Positions 8,876-18,813 are shown, counted from the first letter of the stretch. The stretch: DNA of 54,508 nt from Methylobacterium sp. WL119 (GCF_008039875.1 NZ_VRUU01000023.1:1-54508); one strand, 5' to 3'. The notes: generated from the sequence alone by a model not told the origin. Translations and numbers: made by a program.

Positions 8876-9862
8876 ATGACGTTTCAAATCCTGTGCCTGA
8901 GTGGCGGCGGCTACCGCGGCTTGTTCACCGCCGAAGTGCTCGCCCAGTTGGAAGAGCAGGCGGGTCGGCCGATTGGTGAGTGCTTCGATCTCATCGCCGG
9001 AACATCGATCGGCGGCATCATCGCCCTCGGTCTCGGCCTCGGTCACCGTGCGAGTGCGATCCGCGACGCTTTCATCAAAAACGGCTCAGCGATCTTCCCG
9101 CCCCAGCGTCCGCCGAGGACCGGGCTGCTTGGCAAATGGGACAGCTACCGAGCCTATGTGGGCGGTCCGAAGTACCAAGCTACCGCGCTTCGGCAGACGG
9201 TGAAGGGAATCGTCGGTGAGGAGACCCTGTTAGGAACTGCGCGGACACGTATTCTGATACCGTCGGTGAACATGACCGAAGGTCGTGTTCAGATGTTCAA
9301 GACACCGCATCATCCGACCTTGACCAGGGACCAGCACCGCAAGGTCCTCGAAATCGCAATGGCGACCTCGGCGGCCCCGACATTCTTCCCGCTCGCGACG
9401 GTCGGTAGCAGCCTCTACGCCGATGGCGGTCTCGCAGCGAACTCGCCGGACGCCTGCGCCGTGCATGAAGCCGTGCATTTCGCGGGGCAGAACAGGGAGG
9501 ACATCCGCGTGCTCAGCATCGGTACGACGTCGTCGAATTTTGGCCTGCCCAGGTCGTTGGGTGCCGATTTCGGTCCTGCAGACTGGATCACGAACGAGCG
9601 GCTTGTTTCGACGGTCTTCGGCGTACAGCAGCAGCTCGTCGACTTCATGCTAAAGCACGATCTGAAGGATCGATACTACCGGATCGACACCTTGACGTCA
9701 GCGGAGCATGCCAGCGACGTTGGCTTAGACGTTGCAACCGAGCACGCGCAAGGTACGCTGATCGCTCTTGCGGAGGGATGCTATCAGCGCGCCTGCACGG
9801 CTCCGCAAGTGATCGAGGCACTCGCGCACCGTCCAGTAAAGGCCGCATTCGTCCGAGACTGA
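8876..9862 (+). CDS. capV: CBASS effector CapV, patatin-like phospholipase
   Basis: This 328-residue patatin has the full catalytic set. The oxyanion loop GGGYRG is at 10-15, the nucleophile Ser44 is in GTSIGG, and Asp182 is in the DGG dyad motif (LYADGGLAANSP). In characterised CBASS, CapV is switched on by the cyclic nucleotide made by the CD-NTase and degrades membrane phospholipids, so the infected cell dies before phage release. Here it is transcribed away from dncV-cap2-cap3, with 117 bp between start codons, whereas capV usually leads the same operon. There is no signal peptide or membrane segment. The length is normal for the family. Confidence 0.92.
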   Translation: MTFQILCLSGGGYRGLFTAEVLAQLEEQAGRPIGECFDLIAGTSIGGIIALGLGLGHRASAIRDAFIKNGSAIFPPQRPPRTGLLGKWDSYRAYVGGPKYQATALRQTVKGIVGEETLLGTARTRILIPSVNMTEGRVQMFKTPHHPTLTRDQHRKVLEIAMATSAAPTFFPLATVGSSLYADGGLAANSPDACAVHEAVHFAGQNREDIRVLSIGTTSSNFGLPRSLGADFGPADWITNERLVSTVFGVQQQLVDFMLKHDLKDRYYRIDTLTSAEHASDVGLDVATEHAQGTLIALAEGCYQRACTAPQVIEALAHRPVKAAFVRD

Positions 9863-10107
9863 TAGCCTTCGAGCGGACCATGCCTCGACGCGAGATCAAC
9901 GCGCGGCGGCTAGGTAGGAGCCCCAGCGAGGTCGAAGTGAGCTATCTGCCGTCTGGCGTCGTCTGCACGCTGACCGCGGCTCTCGATGAGATTTCGGGCC
10001 GGTGATGATCGCCGTGATGGCACTGCGGGGTTGCGGTACGACGGACGGAATGCGTGGGGCCTAGGACGGGTCGGGCGATGTGCGTTTGTGTTCCCTGCCG
10101 CCCTCGA

Positions 10108-10380
10108 TCATCGAGCGGATCCGCGCGGCCATAGTTCGATGGCAAAAGGCTTCGTCAGGACCGCGATGCCGGATGCAAGCTGTCCGTTTCCGAGGATGGC
10201 ATTCTCGGCGTAGCCCGTGATGAACAGCACGTGGCGATCGGGCCGGCCGACGCGGGCCGCATCGGCCATCTGCCGGCCATTCATCCCGCCGCGCAGGCCC
10301 ACGTCCGTGACCAGCAAGTCGATGCGCACGTCCGATTGCAGCACCTTGAGGCCGGCCGCGCTGTCGCCGGCCAGGAGGTT
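10108..10380 (-). pseudogene. Response-regulator receiver domain remnant
   Basis: About 90 codons match the C-terminal two thirds of a receiver domain of the type fused to hybrid histidine kinases. They include LLVTDVGLRGGMNGRQMAD (Asp phosphoacceptor in VTD), VLFITGYAENA and the conserved VLTKPFA. The start of the receiver fold, with its acidic pocket, is unrecognisable. Upstream codons look scrambled and no kinase domain precedes it. The last helix is also lost after KPFAIE. It is read as a decayed fragment rather than a working CheY-like gene. It forms the right-hand border of the CBASS block, opposite the TetR and hydrolase remnants on the left. Confidence 0.6.
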
Positions 10381-10591
10381 CAGCAGGATCGCCGAGACGA
10401 CTGCACAGGATCTGCACGAAGTCCCTGACACCTTGCACGGATCGTCCCTCATGGATGCCTGAGGCGATCGCATTCTGCGCCGGTGAGCTGTCGACGTCAT
10501 CGCCGCCCCAAGATGCCATGGGGTGTGGCGGCGGCTGGCTTCGCCGCCAGCGTGCCCACGCTAGGCGGTCTCCCGACTTGCAGAGGCCGAA

Positions 10592-12088
10592 ATGACATCC
10601 CCCTCCCTAAGCGCACCCACGCCGACAATTTCCCACCCCGGTCCCAAGCTCGTGCTCGCCGCCGTCGTCGCCCTGCTCGGCGACCGCTTATTCTACGTCC
10701 ACGCCTTGGGCATTTCCCTGATCGTATTTTTGGCGGCGATCGCGGCTGCGGCCCTGGTGGCTGTAGGGTCACGGCTACACTGGCGTCGGTATGCCGTCGC
10801 ACTCGTCCTGCTGATCGCGGGCCTCGCCCCGCTCGCGGAAAGCGTCAGTCTGCTGTCCCTCGGCTTCGGTATCGTTGGTTTAGCCCTGTCGGTCGCCATT
10901 CTGACGGGTGGCCTGGAAGGCGGTGTAGCCAGAACGGTCAAGGCGGCAGCTGGGATCGTTCTGGCCGGCCCGTTCGACCTGCCCGCGGACCTGTACGACG
11001 TCGCGCGCCGGACCATCGGACGCAGGCGAGCACCGCGAGCAGCGGTTCTGATCGGCTGGCTGATACCGCTCGCGCTTTGCGCCGTCTTCGCCGCGTTGTT
11101 TGCTACGGCCAACCCGGTCCTCGTGGGCTGGGTCGTGGACATGCCGTGGTCGGTCCTGATCCCGCGTCTCGATCTGCCGCGCACTCTGCTTTGGCTCTGC
11201 CTCCTGGCGGTCGTCTGGGCCTTCGTCGCTCCGCGCGGATCGGGGCGATTGGACGTAGCAGGGGCAGCGCTCACGCACTCTCCGTCGGTGGACGTCGCCC
11301 CCGTGCTCTCCGGTGTGCTCGACCCGACAGTTGTTTTGCGCTGCTTCGTCTTGTTCAATCTGCTTTTCGTCGTGCAGTCGGCTACCGACGTGGCCTATCT
11401 CTGGATTGGGTTCGCCTTGCCCCCTGGCGTGACCCACGCAGCCTATGCGCACCGTGGGGCCTACCCCCTGATCGCGACCGCACTGCTCGCAGCAGCGTTC
11501 GTGCTCATCGCTATGCGTCCCGGTGGCGTTGGCGAGCGCTCGTCGGCGATTCGCATTCTCGTCTGCCTGTGGATCGGTCAGAACGTTCTGCTAATCACCT
11601 CGGCGATGCTGCGGCTCGACCTCTATGTCGAGGCCTATGGGCTGTCGCTCCTGCGCCTTGCGGCCCTGATCTGGATGGCGCTCGTCGGCGTCGGTCTCGC
11701 GCTGATCCTGGCCCGCATCATACTTCGACGCGGCAACGGTTGGCTCGTCAGAGCCAACGCCCTGGCACTAGCCACAACATTATACGCCTGCGCGTTCGCC
11801 AATTTTCCCGGCACGGTGGCGGACTTCAATGCGGCGCACCGGCTCGACACAGGGCAGGCGTTCGATCTGCCGTACGCAGCGAGCCTCGGGGCCGCAGCGA
11901 TCCCTGCCATTGATCGCGTGCTGGCCGATGGCGATGGACCTCTCACGGTGGACGCTCGCCAATGGCGGGGGAGGCTTGCCGCCGCCCTCCGGCAGCGGAT
12001 GGTGGATTGGCACGCCTGGACATTCCGTGACCAGCGTCTTCTGAACTACCTTGCCGCGCATCCTGACGCGCCAGTTCCGGCGCGGTGA
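10592..12088 (+). CDS. DUF4173-family integral membrane protein
   Basis: This 498-residue protein has about ten hydrophobic segments spread over the first 400 residues and a soluble tail. The middle section matches DUF4173, with FNLLFVVQSATDVAYLW and the AYAHRGAYPLIATALLAAAF segment. The biochemical role of this family is unknown. It often sits beside two-component genes, as here, where a response regulator starts 31 nt downstream and a sensor kinase follows. This suggests one operon in which the membrane protein may be a partner or target of the signalling pair. The ATG at 10592 was chosen because the first membrane segment follows within 25 residues. Confidence 0.8.
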   Translation: MTSPSLSAPTPTISHPGPKLVLAAVVALLGDRLFYVHALGISLIVFLAAIAAAALVAVGSRLHWRRYAVALVLLIAGLAPLAESVSLLSLGFGIVGLALSVAILTGGLEGGVARTVKAAAGIVLAGPFDLPADLYDVARRTIGRRRAPRAAVLIGWLIPLALCAVFAALFATANPVLVGWVVDMPWSVLIPRLDLPRTLLWLCLLAVVWAFVAPRGSGRLDVAGAALTHSPSVDVAPVLSGVLDPTVVLRCFVLFNLLFVVQSATDVAYLWIGFALPPGVTHAAYAHRGAYPLIATALLAAAFVLIAMRPGGVGERSSAIRILVCLWIGQNVLLITSAMLRLDLYVEAYGLSLLRLAALIWMALVGVGLALILARIILRRGNGWLVRANALALATTLYACAFANFPGTVADFNAAHRLDTGQAFDLPYAASLGAAAIPAIDRVLADGDGPLTVDARQWRGRLAAALRQRMVDWHAWTFRDQRLLNYLAAHPDAPVPAR

Positions 12089-12119
12089 GCTTCCAATCGA
12101 TCAGCACGGCACGCCAGAC

Positions 12120-12821
12120 ATGAACCGCAGCATCCTCGTCGTCGACGACGATCCGCACATCCGCGAAGTAATCTGCTTCGCGTTGGGCAAGGCGGGACAC
12201 GTGACCCAAGCCGCCGATGGAGGCGAGGCGGCGCTAGCCGAGTTCGACCGGCAGCCGCCGCGCCTCATCGTCCTCGACGTCGGGCTACCGGGCATCGACG
12301 GTTTGGAGGTTTGCCGCCGGGTACGACGAAGTTCCGACGTGCCGATCCTGTTTCTCTCGGCTCGCGACGAAGAGATCGACCGGGTGCTCGGGCTGGAGAT
12401 TGGTGGCGACGACTACGTCACCAAGCCGTTCAGCCCGCGCGAACTCGTCGCCCGGGTCGGCATCATCTTGCGGCGGGTCGAGGGACAACGTTCGGTCATG
12501 GAGGGCGACGGGGTCCTGCGCCGCGGTAGCCTCGTTCTAGATCCACCGCGGCACGCAGCGGCCTACGGCAGCGTCGCCTTGGCATTGACGGCGGTCGAGT
12601 TTGCGATGCTTCGGGCGCTCGCCGTGCGTCCTGGTCACGTCCTCAGCCGAGACCAGCTGATGGATGCCGCCTATAGCGGGCGCGTGCATGTCTCGGACCG
12701 CACAATCGACAGCCATGTCCGAAACCTCCGCGCGAAGCTGGCCGCGGTCGGCTGTAGCGACGCGATCGAGACCATACACGGCGTCGGCTTCCGCCTCGGA
12801 CCATGCGGTGCGCGGGCGTGA
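12120..12821 (+). CDS. OmpR/PhoB-family response regulator
   Basis: This 233-residue regulator has an N-terminal receiver domain, with VDDDP at about 8-12, the phosphoacceptor Asp in IVLDVGLPG near residue 53, and the KPFSPREL Lys. A C-terminal winged helix follows, with LTAVEFAMLRAL, the SDRTIDSHVRNLRAKL recognition region and the GVGFRL wing. It should bind DNA when phosphorylated by the kinase encoded next. The start is the ATG of MNRSILVVDDD; a longer frame to 12051 overlaps the end of the DUF4173 gene. The stop codon overlaps the GTG of the kinase by 4 nt, so the two are translationally coupled. Confidence 0.92.
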   Translation: MNRSILVVDDDPHIREVICFALGKAGHVTQAADGGEAALAEFDRQPPRLIVLDVGLPGIDGLEVCRRVRRSSDVPILFLSARDEEIDRVLGLEIGGDDYVTKPFSPRELVARVGIILRRVEGQRSVMEGDGVLRRGSLVLDPPRHAAAYGSVALALTAVEFAMLRALAVRPGHVLSRDQLMDAAYSGRVHVSDRTIDSHVRNLRAKLAAVGCSDAIETIHGVGFRLGPCGARA

Positions 12822-14410
12822 GCGCCAAGAACATTGTCGCGCGAGCGCCGCGGGAAAAGTGGCGGCCGACACTCGGCCTCGTCGTTCTGGCGCTGCTGCT
12901 GTCTGTGGCAGCCCTACCGCTGCTCGGCTTGTCCTTCGTGCGACTGTACGAGAACCAACTCGTGCGCCAAGCCGAGGGCGAGCTGATCGGCCAGACCATG
13001 GTGTTAGCGACCGTGATCGCGCGCGAGATCGCCACGGATCCTGCGCGCGACATGTTGCTCGGCCCGGTCGTACCGAAGGCGGATCCGGCCGCGATCGAGC
13101 CGGTGCTGGATCTGACCACCGACCCCATCCTCGGTCGCCGCCCGAGCGCTGCCGACGCCCCGAGCCTCTCACTCGCCCCCGCGGCCCTGGGCACGCGCCT
13201 CGCTCCGCTCCTACCACCCATCCGAGCCGTCACGCTCGCCGGCTTTCGCGTCCTCGACCGCGACGGCATCGTTCTCGCCGGCGGTGACGAGGTCGGTCGC
13301 TCGCTAGCGGGTGTCGAGGAGGTCGCCACGGCACTGCAGGGGCGATTTCGGGCGGTCATGCGGGTCCGCATTTCGAAACATCCACCACCGCCCCTGTACG
13401 CGATCAGCCGCGGCACCAGCGTGCGGGTGTTCGTGGCGATGCCAGTGCTGGTGGATGGCCACATCGCTGGGGTCGTGTACGCGTCGCGCACGCCCGACAA
13501 CGTCGTGCGGCTGCTCTACGGCGAGCGCGGCAAGGTCGTCCTTGCGTTACTGATGGTGATGGTTTTGACAGGGACCGTTGCCCTCGTCTTCACCCGGGCG
13601 ATTGGTCGGCCGATCACGGCCTTGAAGGCGCGGGCCGCGGCGATCGGGCAAGGTGCGCCGGTCACCTCCGCCCCCGAGGCCCGGTTCGGAACGCGCGAGA
13701 TCGCGGCACTCGCTCATAGTTTCGAGACGATGGCACTGCGCCTGCGCGAGCGCTCGGACTACGTCGCGACATTCGCCAACCACGTCTCGCACGAACTGAA
13801 GACACCGCTCACTGCGATCCAAGGGGCGGCCGAGCTACTTCAAGAGGATGAGGATGGGCTGGGGTCGGCGATGAGTATGGCCGAGCGGCGGCGGTTTCTT
13901 GCAAACATCGTAGCGGACGCCAATCGTCTAAACGCCTTGCTGCGGCGGCTGCGCGAACTCGCCCGCGCCGAAACTGCCTCACCTGCCGGGCACACGACTT
14001 TACGGGAAATTACGGCGGATCTGATCGCCCGTTTCGCGAAGATCGAGATCCGCGCCGAGGGTACGCTTGAGCAGCTGTTGCCGCTGTCGCCGGAGGATGC
14101 CGGCATCGTGTTCGGGCATTTGGCCGACAACGCAGCTCGGCACGGTGCATCGACCCTGCGGCTAGATGTGACGATCGCCGGTGACATGCATTGCGTACGC
14201 ATCGTCGACGATGGTCGCGGGATCCCGATCCGCGACCGCGAGCGGGTGTTCGAGCCGTTCTACACCACGCGACGGGTGGATGGGGGGACCGGCATGGGGC
14301 TGAGCATCGTTCGAGCGATCCTGCAAGGACGTGGCGGATCAATCGCGGTCGTACCGGTAATACAGGGGACGGCGTTCGAAATCAGGCTGCCCCACCCTTC
14401 GAAGACTTAG
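12818..14410 (+). CDS. Membrane sensor histidine kinase
   Basis: This kinase of about 530 residues has an N-terminal transmembrane helix (about 18-42), a periplasmic sensor region to about 240, and a second helix. A HAMP linker follows (IGRPITALKARAAAIGQG). The HisKA dimerisation box has the phosphorylatable His in HVSHELKTPLTAIQG. The ATPase has an N box (LADNAARHG), a G1 box (DDGRGIP), an F box (FEPFYTT) and a G2 box (GTGMGLS). The start is taken as the GTG at 12818, giving a GTGA overlap with the regulator stop; an ATG at 12803 is also possible. The signal sensed cannot be inferred. The gene pair and the DUF4173 protein probably form one unit. Confidence 0.92.
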   Translation: MSAKNIVARAPREKWRPTLGLVVLALLLSVAALPLLGLSFVRLYENQLVRQAEGELIGQTMVLATVIAREIATDPARDMLLGPVVPKADPAAIEPVLDLTTDPILGRRPSAADAPSLSLAPAALGTRLAPLLPPIRAVTLAGFRVLDRDGIVLAGGDEVGRSLAGVEEVATALQGRFRAVMRVRISKHPPPPLYAISRGTSVRVFVAMPVLVDGHIAGVVYASRTPDNVVRLLYGERGKVVLALLMVMVLTGTVALVFTRAIGRPITALKARAAAIGQGAPVTSAPEARFGTREIAALAHSFETMALRLRERSDYVATFANHVSHELKTPLTAIQGAAELLQEDEDGLGSAMSMAERRRFLANIVADANRLNALLRRLRELARAETASPAGHTTLREITADLIARFAKIEIRAEGTLEQLLPLSPEDAGIVFGHLADNAARHGASTLRLDVTIAGDMHCVRIVDDGRGIPIRDRERVFEPFYTTRRVDGGTGMGLSIVRAILQGRGGSIAVVPVIQGTAFEIRLPHPSKT

Positions 14411-14420
14411 GACGGTCTGC

Positions 14421-14861
14421 TTATCGCTCGCGGGTTTGAGAATGTGAACTTGCGGGCTGCGAGGTAGCGGCCCGTTCACAAAGAGCAACGAACCCGATCC
14501 CGGCAACGTAGGCCACGAGGTTCCAAACCGAGAAAATACGCCCGAGGAGCAATGCTCCCGGTAAGGTCAGCCGGAACGCATCGAGCCAAGGCTCGTGGTA
14601 AAGGCGCAGCATTTCAGTGCCGAGCGCCATGCAGCAGGCTAAGCATACCGTAGCCGTGATCGACTGGCTGGCAAGAAGCGCGGCGCAGAGGCAGTAAATC
14701 ATGGCTGCCCACAGAACGGAGCCGCCGTACTTGAGCGCGAGGACATTGAGGCCGAGGGGGACCAAACGCCAGATAAGGCCGACGCTGATTAGGACGAGCG
14801 CGATGCCGAACCAGGTCAGGCGTGATCGCCCGCGCTGATGACGAACGGTGAAGGTTCGCAA
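14421..14861 (-). CDS. DUF2809-family small membrane protein
   Basis: This 146-residue membrane protein has four hydrophobic segments and the family pattern of DUF2809: VGLIWRLVPLGL, KYGGSVLWAAMIY, then LYHEPWLDAFR and LLGRIFSVWNLVAY. The function of the family is unknown. It converges on the histidine kinase gene, with the stops only 10 bp apart. The start codon appears to be TTG at 14861, with no clear ribosome-binding site, so the exact N-terminus is uncertain. The region upstream (14862-15490) contains no gene, only AT-rich and repeated sequence, and must hold its promoter. Confidence 0.75.
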   Translation of the reverse strand: MRTFTVRHQRGRSRLTWFGIALVLISVGLIWRLVPLGLNVLALKYGGSVLWAAMIYCLCAALLASQSITATVCLACCMALGTEMLRLYHEPWLDAFRLTLPGALLLGRIFSVWNLVAYVAGIGFVALCERAATSQPASSHSQTRER

Positions 14862-15143
14862 TGGATGATCACCTATGTCCGCGACGAGTATTCGATATAT
14901 ATATTCGGCGCATCAGCGCGGAGGTTCAGAGTTGCCCGCGGCTGCTAAGTTTGGCCTCGCTCTATGATGCCTTCATACGGTTTTCAAGTGGAGTGACGCG
15001 ACGCCCCATCAGCTGCATGCCGGTCTCGAATGGAGGTCTCATTTGCTCAGGTGCGGTGCGTGGCTGGCGTCTGTGTTGCGGGGAGGGCTAGTAATCCAAA
15101 CCCGACGCTTGGTACCCACCTGCGAAGTCTGCAACGGGTTGAT

Positions 15144-15359
15144 TTCCGCCGGTCCGCTTTCGGACCGCAACGAACGTGAGCAGACGTTGCCGCCGCGCCC
15201 GTTCACGACCCTTCTCGGACCCTGGGGAGGTCCGCTTCCAGGCTGTTAAGGTAGAGGCCAACATCCGGGTTGGGTGGTCTTCCGCCGGTCTGCTTTCGGG
15301 CAGTAATCGATAGAAGCGGACGTCGCTCGCGTGCCCGCTCACGACCCTTCACGGACCCT
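15144..15359. repeat. Two diverged copies of an 80-bp intergenic repeat
   Basis: Two units, 15144-15223 and 15280-15359, both begin TTCCGCCGGTCYGCTTTCGG and both end CTCACGACCC-TTC-CGGACCCT or a close variant, with a divergent middle. Similar fragments appear at about 17540-17625, 18720-18810 and 40070-40110, all outside genes. They look like decayed members of a dispersed genomic repeat. No coding capacity is evident in 14862-15497 as a whole. Confidence 0.6.
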
Positions 15360-15497
15360 CAGATCGTCTGCTTCTTGGCCGTCGGGGGGCCGGCATCTCG
15401 ATCCTGCAGCGCACGCCGTCTTGACCATCCATCTCGCCGACCCACGGCCGCTGCGCCGCCGCCGGTGGCAACACGCTGATGCTGGAGAGCTTGCCCG

Positions 15498-15532
15498 ACA
15501 GACGACGCGCCCTTTGAGAGCGCGCCGTCTGT
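15498..15532 (-). terminator. Hairpin terminator of the chemoreceptor gene
   Basis: A 13-nt stem (ACAGACGACGCGC / GCGCGCCGTCTGT, one G-U type pair) closes a 9-nt loop. It begins 7 nt past the stop codon of the MCP gene on the minus strand. There is no long U-tract. Confidence 0.6.
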
Positions 15533-15538
15533 CCCACT

Positions 15539-17230
15539 CTAGGCTGCGCGCACCGTCGCGAGGAAACGGCCAACCTCGGCGGCTAGGTGCTCAGACTGAT
15601 GCGACAGCTCCGAGGCCGCCCCCAGCACCTGGTTCGCTGCCACGCCCGTCTGCTCCGCAGCTCCAGCAACGCCCGAGATGTTGCTCGTCACCTCACCAGT
15701 CCCCATCGCGGCGCGGCTGACATTGCGGACGATCTCCTGAGTGGCAGCTCCCTGCTCGTCGACCGCGGTGGCGATGGCAGTCGCAACCGAGCTGATCTCA
15801 CGGATCCGCCCGGTTATGCCGTCAATCGAGGCGACGGCTTGGCCGGTGGAGGCTTGGATCCGCGCGATCTGCCCGGAGATCTCGCTTGTGGCTTTTGCGG
15901 TCTGTTCCGCCAACGCCTTCACCTCGGACGCCACCACTGCGAAGCCCTTGCCGGCGGCCCCCGCACGAGCAGCCTCGATGGTCGCATTCAGAGCGAGCAG
16001 GTTGGTCTGCCCGGCGATACCCGAGATCAACCCGACAACGTCGCCGATGCGCGACACGGCGGTCGAGAGCTCGTGCACCAGGACGCCGGTTTGATCGGCA
16101 TCCGCGACGGCCGCGCGGGCGAGCTCCGCAGAGCCGGCGACCCGACGGCCGATCTCCTGAACCGAAGCACCCAGCTCTTCGGCTGCCGCCGCCACCATGT
16201 TGACGTTGGCCGCAGCTTCCTCAGCCGCCATCGCTACCGAAGTCGAATTCGAAGCGGTCTGCGCAGCGGTGCCCGCCATGGTGCGTGCCGTCGCCTGCAT
16301 CTCGCCGGCTGCGGCATCCACCTGGGCCACGATCCCGTTGACCGTCGTCTCGAACGCCCGCGTCGTCGCATCGATCTGCTCGGCCTGACGCACCTTGCGC
16401 GCTTGCTCGACTGCGCGCTCCTCCGTCAGACCCCGCGCCGCCAAGGCGTTGTCCTTGAACGTGCGAACGGCGCGGGTGATGTCGCCAACCTCGTCCTGCT
16501 GCCGCGTCTCGGGCACCATGACACTGAGTTCGCCTTGCGCGAGCTTCAACATCACGGCGGTCAGTGGGCGAAGCGGGCGAATGGCGCGGTAGGCCCAGAT
16601 CGCGAAGCCGCAGCCGACAAGGGACGCGATCGCGCAAAGCGCGAGCATCAAAAGGGTGAAGGCATGGGACACTGCGCGGACGTCGGCACCGGTGGCCTGG
16701 TTACGGGCCTCCTGGAGGTCGATGAAGCGGTTGATGCGCGCCAGCCACTCGGCGAATGCCGGCCGGGCGTCTTGCATGAGCATCGTCCGAGCTTTGCCCG
16801 TGTCGCCTGCCTGCTGACTTTCGATGACGTTCTTCATCAGAGGCAAGGTCTTCGCCTCAGTTTGCTTGATATCCCCGAGGATCGCGCGCTCCTCGACCGA
16901 GGTATCGGGTCGTTCGGCGAACATCTGGTCCATGCTCGTCGCCGATCGCGCATAAGCTTCGGTCAGGCGCTTGATATCGGCCAACACTGCCTCACGGCCG
17001 GACTGATCGGCGACAAGCGTAAAATCGCGAAGACTGATCGCTCGATCGTGCACGCTGCCACGGAAATTGATCGCGTAGCGCTGCTTGACCGAGTTAAGAT
17101 CATTGATTTCTTTGAGCTTTTCGTCGATATTTTCGACCTGCACGATGCCGTAGCCGGTCAGAACAACCATCATCGCCAGCAAGACGACGTAGCCGGTCAC
17201 AACCTTTGTGCTAAGTTTGAGTTTTGTCAC
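15539..17230 (-). CDS. Methyl-accepting chemotaxis protein
   Basis: This 563-residue chemoreceptor has a membrane helix at about 11-30. A four-helix-bundle-type periplasmic sensor of about 160 residues follows, then a second membrane helix (about 190-215) and a HAMP domain ([17 protein letters not shown]). The cytoplasmic signalling domain has the conserved tip sequence [20 protein letters not shown] and a long coiled coil. It should couple an extracellular cue to CheA/CheW. No CheW-binding pentapeptide or other che genes are nearby, so it is an orphan receptor. The start is a GTG at 17230, and a hairpin terminator follows the stop. Confidence 0.93.
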   Translation of the reverse strand: MTKLKLSTKVVTGYVVLLAMMVVLTGYGIVQVENIDEKLKEINDLNSVKQRYAINFRGSVHDRAISLRDFTLVADQSGREAVLADIKRLTEAYARSATSMDQMFAERPDTSVEERAILGDIKQTEAKTLPLMKNVIESQQAGDTGKARTMLMQDARPAFAEWLARINRFIDLQEARNQATGADVRAVSHAFTLLMLALCAIASLVGCGFAIWAYRAIRPLRPLTAVMLKLAQGELSVMVPETRQQDEVGDITRAVRTFKDNALAARGLTEERAVEQARKVRQAEQIDATTRAFETTVNGIVAQVDAAAGEMQATARTMAGTAAQTASNSTSVAMAAEEAAANVNMVAAAAEELGASVQEIGRRVAGSAELARAAVADADQTGVLVHELSTAVSRIGDVVGLISGIAGQTNLLALNATIEAARAGAAGKGFAVVASEVKALAEQTAKATSEISGQIARIQASTGQAVASIDGITGRIREISSVATAIATAVDEQGAATQEIVRNVSRAAMGTGEVTSNISGVAGAAEQTGVAANQVLGAASELSHQSEHLAAEVGRFLATVRAA

Positions 17231-17620
17231 GTTGATCCCCGCCCCAAAAGCAAGCCCGGGAAATCTAAGCCAGACACCTTAACTATTCTGCCGACGCTGA
17301 ACCTCTATCATCAAACGATTTTTCAATGCAACTCTAGGCAGCAATCCTGCAGTGTACAGCTACCGTTCTGCGGCGCTCGCCTTCATGATCGTAGCGTTGA
17401 TGCCGTCCGCTATGAGGCTGCTTTTGAGCTGAGCCCATGTTGATGCGGAAAACCGCCGCGCGCGTAGTCGCTCAAACGTCCGGTCCCTGAGCACCAGGGC
17501 TGAGTTGCAAACGACCAGGTTGGGTCGGTAGCCGAATGGCGGCTTGGGGTGGTTTTCTGACCGTCTGCTATCGAGCGACAGCTACATCGAAGCAGACGTC
17601 ACCACTACGACCGGAGACCT
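17231..17620. other. Non-coding gap
   Basis: These 390 bp hold the promoter side of the chemoreceptor and the downstream side of the hydrolase at 17621. The part around 17540-17620 resembles the intergenic repeat noted at 15144-15359. No open frame with coding character is seen on either strand. Confidence 0.5.
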
Positions 17621-18607
17621 TCAACGATGCTTCCTCGTCTGGTTCACGAAGGTGGCAAGAGCGTCGATGACACCAGGGGCGAGCGGGAGGTTCGCATCCT
17701 GATAAGTCGTAGCGTTCGCAGCTCTGTCATTCGACGTCACCGCTTTGAGGACATGATTGGTATCTGGCAGCAGGACGATCTCGGTATCTGGCCGAGCCTG
17801 ATGTAACCGCTCCGCGTCTGTGAGACTGACCTGAATGTCGCGAAGGCCCTGAAGGATGAGCACCGGACCGTCATAGGCGGCGATGAGCTTGGTGGGATCG
17901 AGCGCGAACAGACTGATCAGGAAACCCTGCACCTCGGGTTGGAACAGCGGGCGCAACGCGGGATGGATGCCGTCGGCTGTGACTTTCTCCCCGCGCTCCA
18001 GCTGGGCGATGATAGAACCAGCCTGCTCGCGGATCGGCGCGTTGGCAGGGTTGGCGGCGAGCTGTTCGCGAAGGACGTCGCCGGCTTTGCGGCCGGGCGC
18101 GGACACGAGGAGAAGCCCGCAGATGTTCTCGGGCCGCTGGGCCGCGAGCATGGTCACCAAGCCACCTTCGCTGTGACCGAGCACCCAAACACAGGCGGCC
18201 CCCGTCTTCTCGCGGATGGTAGCAGCCCACAGACGGACGTCGGCGGCATAATCCTCCATGGTCACGGCATTGGCGTCCGGGACAGCTTGGGCACTCCCGA
18301 ACATGCCGCGCTTGTCGATCCGCACGCTTCTGATCCCACGCGCTGCGAGCCCCTCTGCGATCAGCCGATAGGAGGAGGCTCGGACGCCGAGGGGATTGTT
18401 GCCGTCGCGGTCAGTTGGGCCTGAACCGGGGACGATTAGAACGACGGAAGCGTTCGGATCAGAGGGGCCGAGCAATGTTCCAGAGAGTGGCCCACCGGGA
18501 CCAGCCGCTTCGATCACCCCAGGGCTGCTCATCGGCGCGGCTTCCAATTTCAAACCAGCGAGGAACGGTATTCCGATCAGGAGATAGAACCTCGTCCACA
18601 TCCGCAT
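17621..18607 (-). CDS. Exported alpha/beta hydrolase
   Basis: This 328-residue serine hydrolase has an N-terminal signal sequence or membrane anchor (hydrophobic residues about 6-24). The oxyanion region is VLIVPGSGPTDRDGN, the nucleophile elbow is GHSEGG (residues about 144-149), an acid lies in the LILQGLRDIQV strand, and the catalytic His is in LLPDTNHVLK. The GPTDRDGNNP motif is typical of the BAAT/DUF-type esterase-like hydrolases annotated as alpha/beta fold hydrolases in proteobacteria. The substrate is unknown. It stands alone, with non-coding sequence on both sides. Confidence 0.85.
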   Translation of the reverse strand: MRMWTRFYLLIGIPFLAGLKLEAAPMSSPGVIEAAGPGGPLSGTLLGPSDPNASVVLIVPGSGPTDRDGNNPLGVRASSYRLIAEGLAARGIRSVRIDKRGMFGSAQAVPDANAVTMEDYAADVRLWAATIREKTGAACVWVLGHSEGGLVTMLAAQRPENICGLLLVSAPGRKAGDVLREQLAANPANAPIREQAGSIIAQLERGEKVTADGIHPALRPLFQPEVQGFLISLFALDPTKLIAAYDGPVLILQGLRDIQVSLTDAERLHQARPDTEIVLLPDTNHVLKAVTSNDRAANATTYQDANLPLAPGVIDALATFVNQTRKHR

Positions 18608-18813
18608 TGCGATACCGTGGGGTCCGAGGTGTACATGCTAGAGGATGTATGCCGACCATCTCCTAAGCATTCGTTCGGGGAACCGTGGAATGACCGCTTT
18701 CGGGTAGCGCCAGCAATTGGCGGCGTGGCAGACATGGGTCGGGGACGGAACGTCCGCTTCCGGGCGAAGGGTCTGGGTCTGCTCCCCACCCCTTAGCAGA
18801 CCATCAGGTTGCT

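Noticed and set aside
8759..9046. N-terminal extension of the CD-NTase to a GTG at 9046
   Set aside because: It would lie inside capV on the opposite strand. The conserved protein begins at MANVSK (8758).
15587..17443. 618-codon plus-strand open frame
   Set aside because: Antisense shadow of the chemoreceptor, which has all its motifs on the minus strand.
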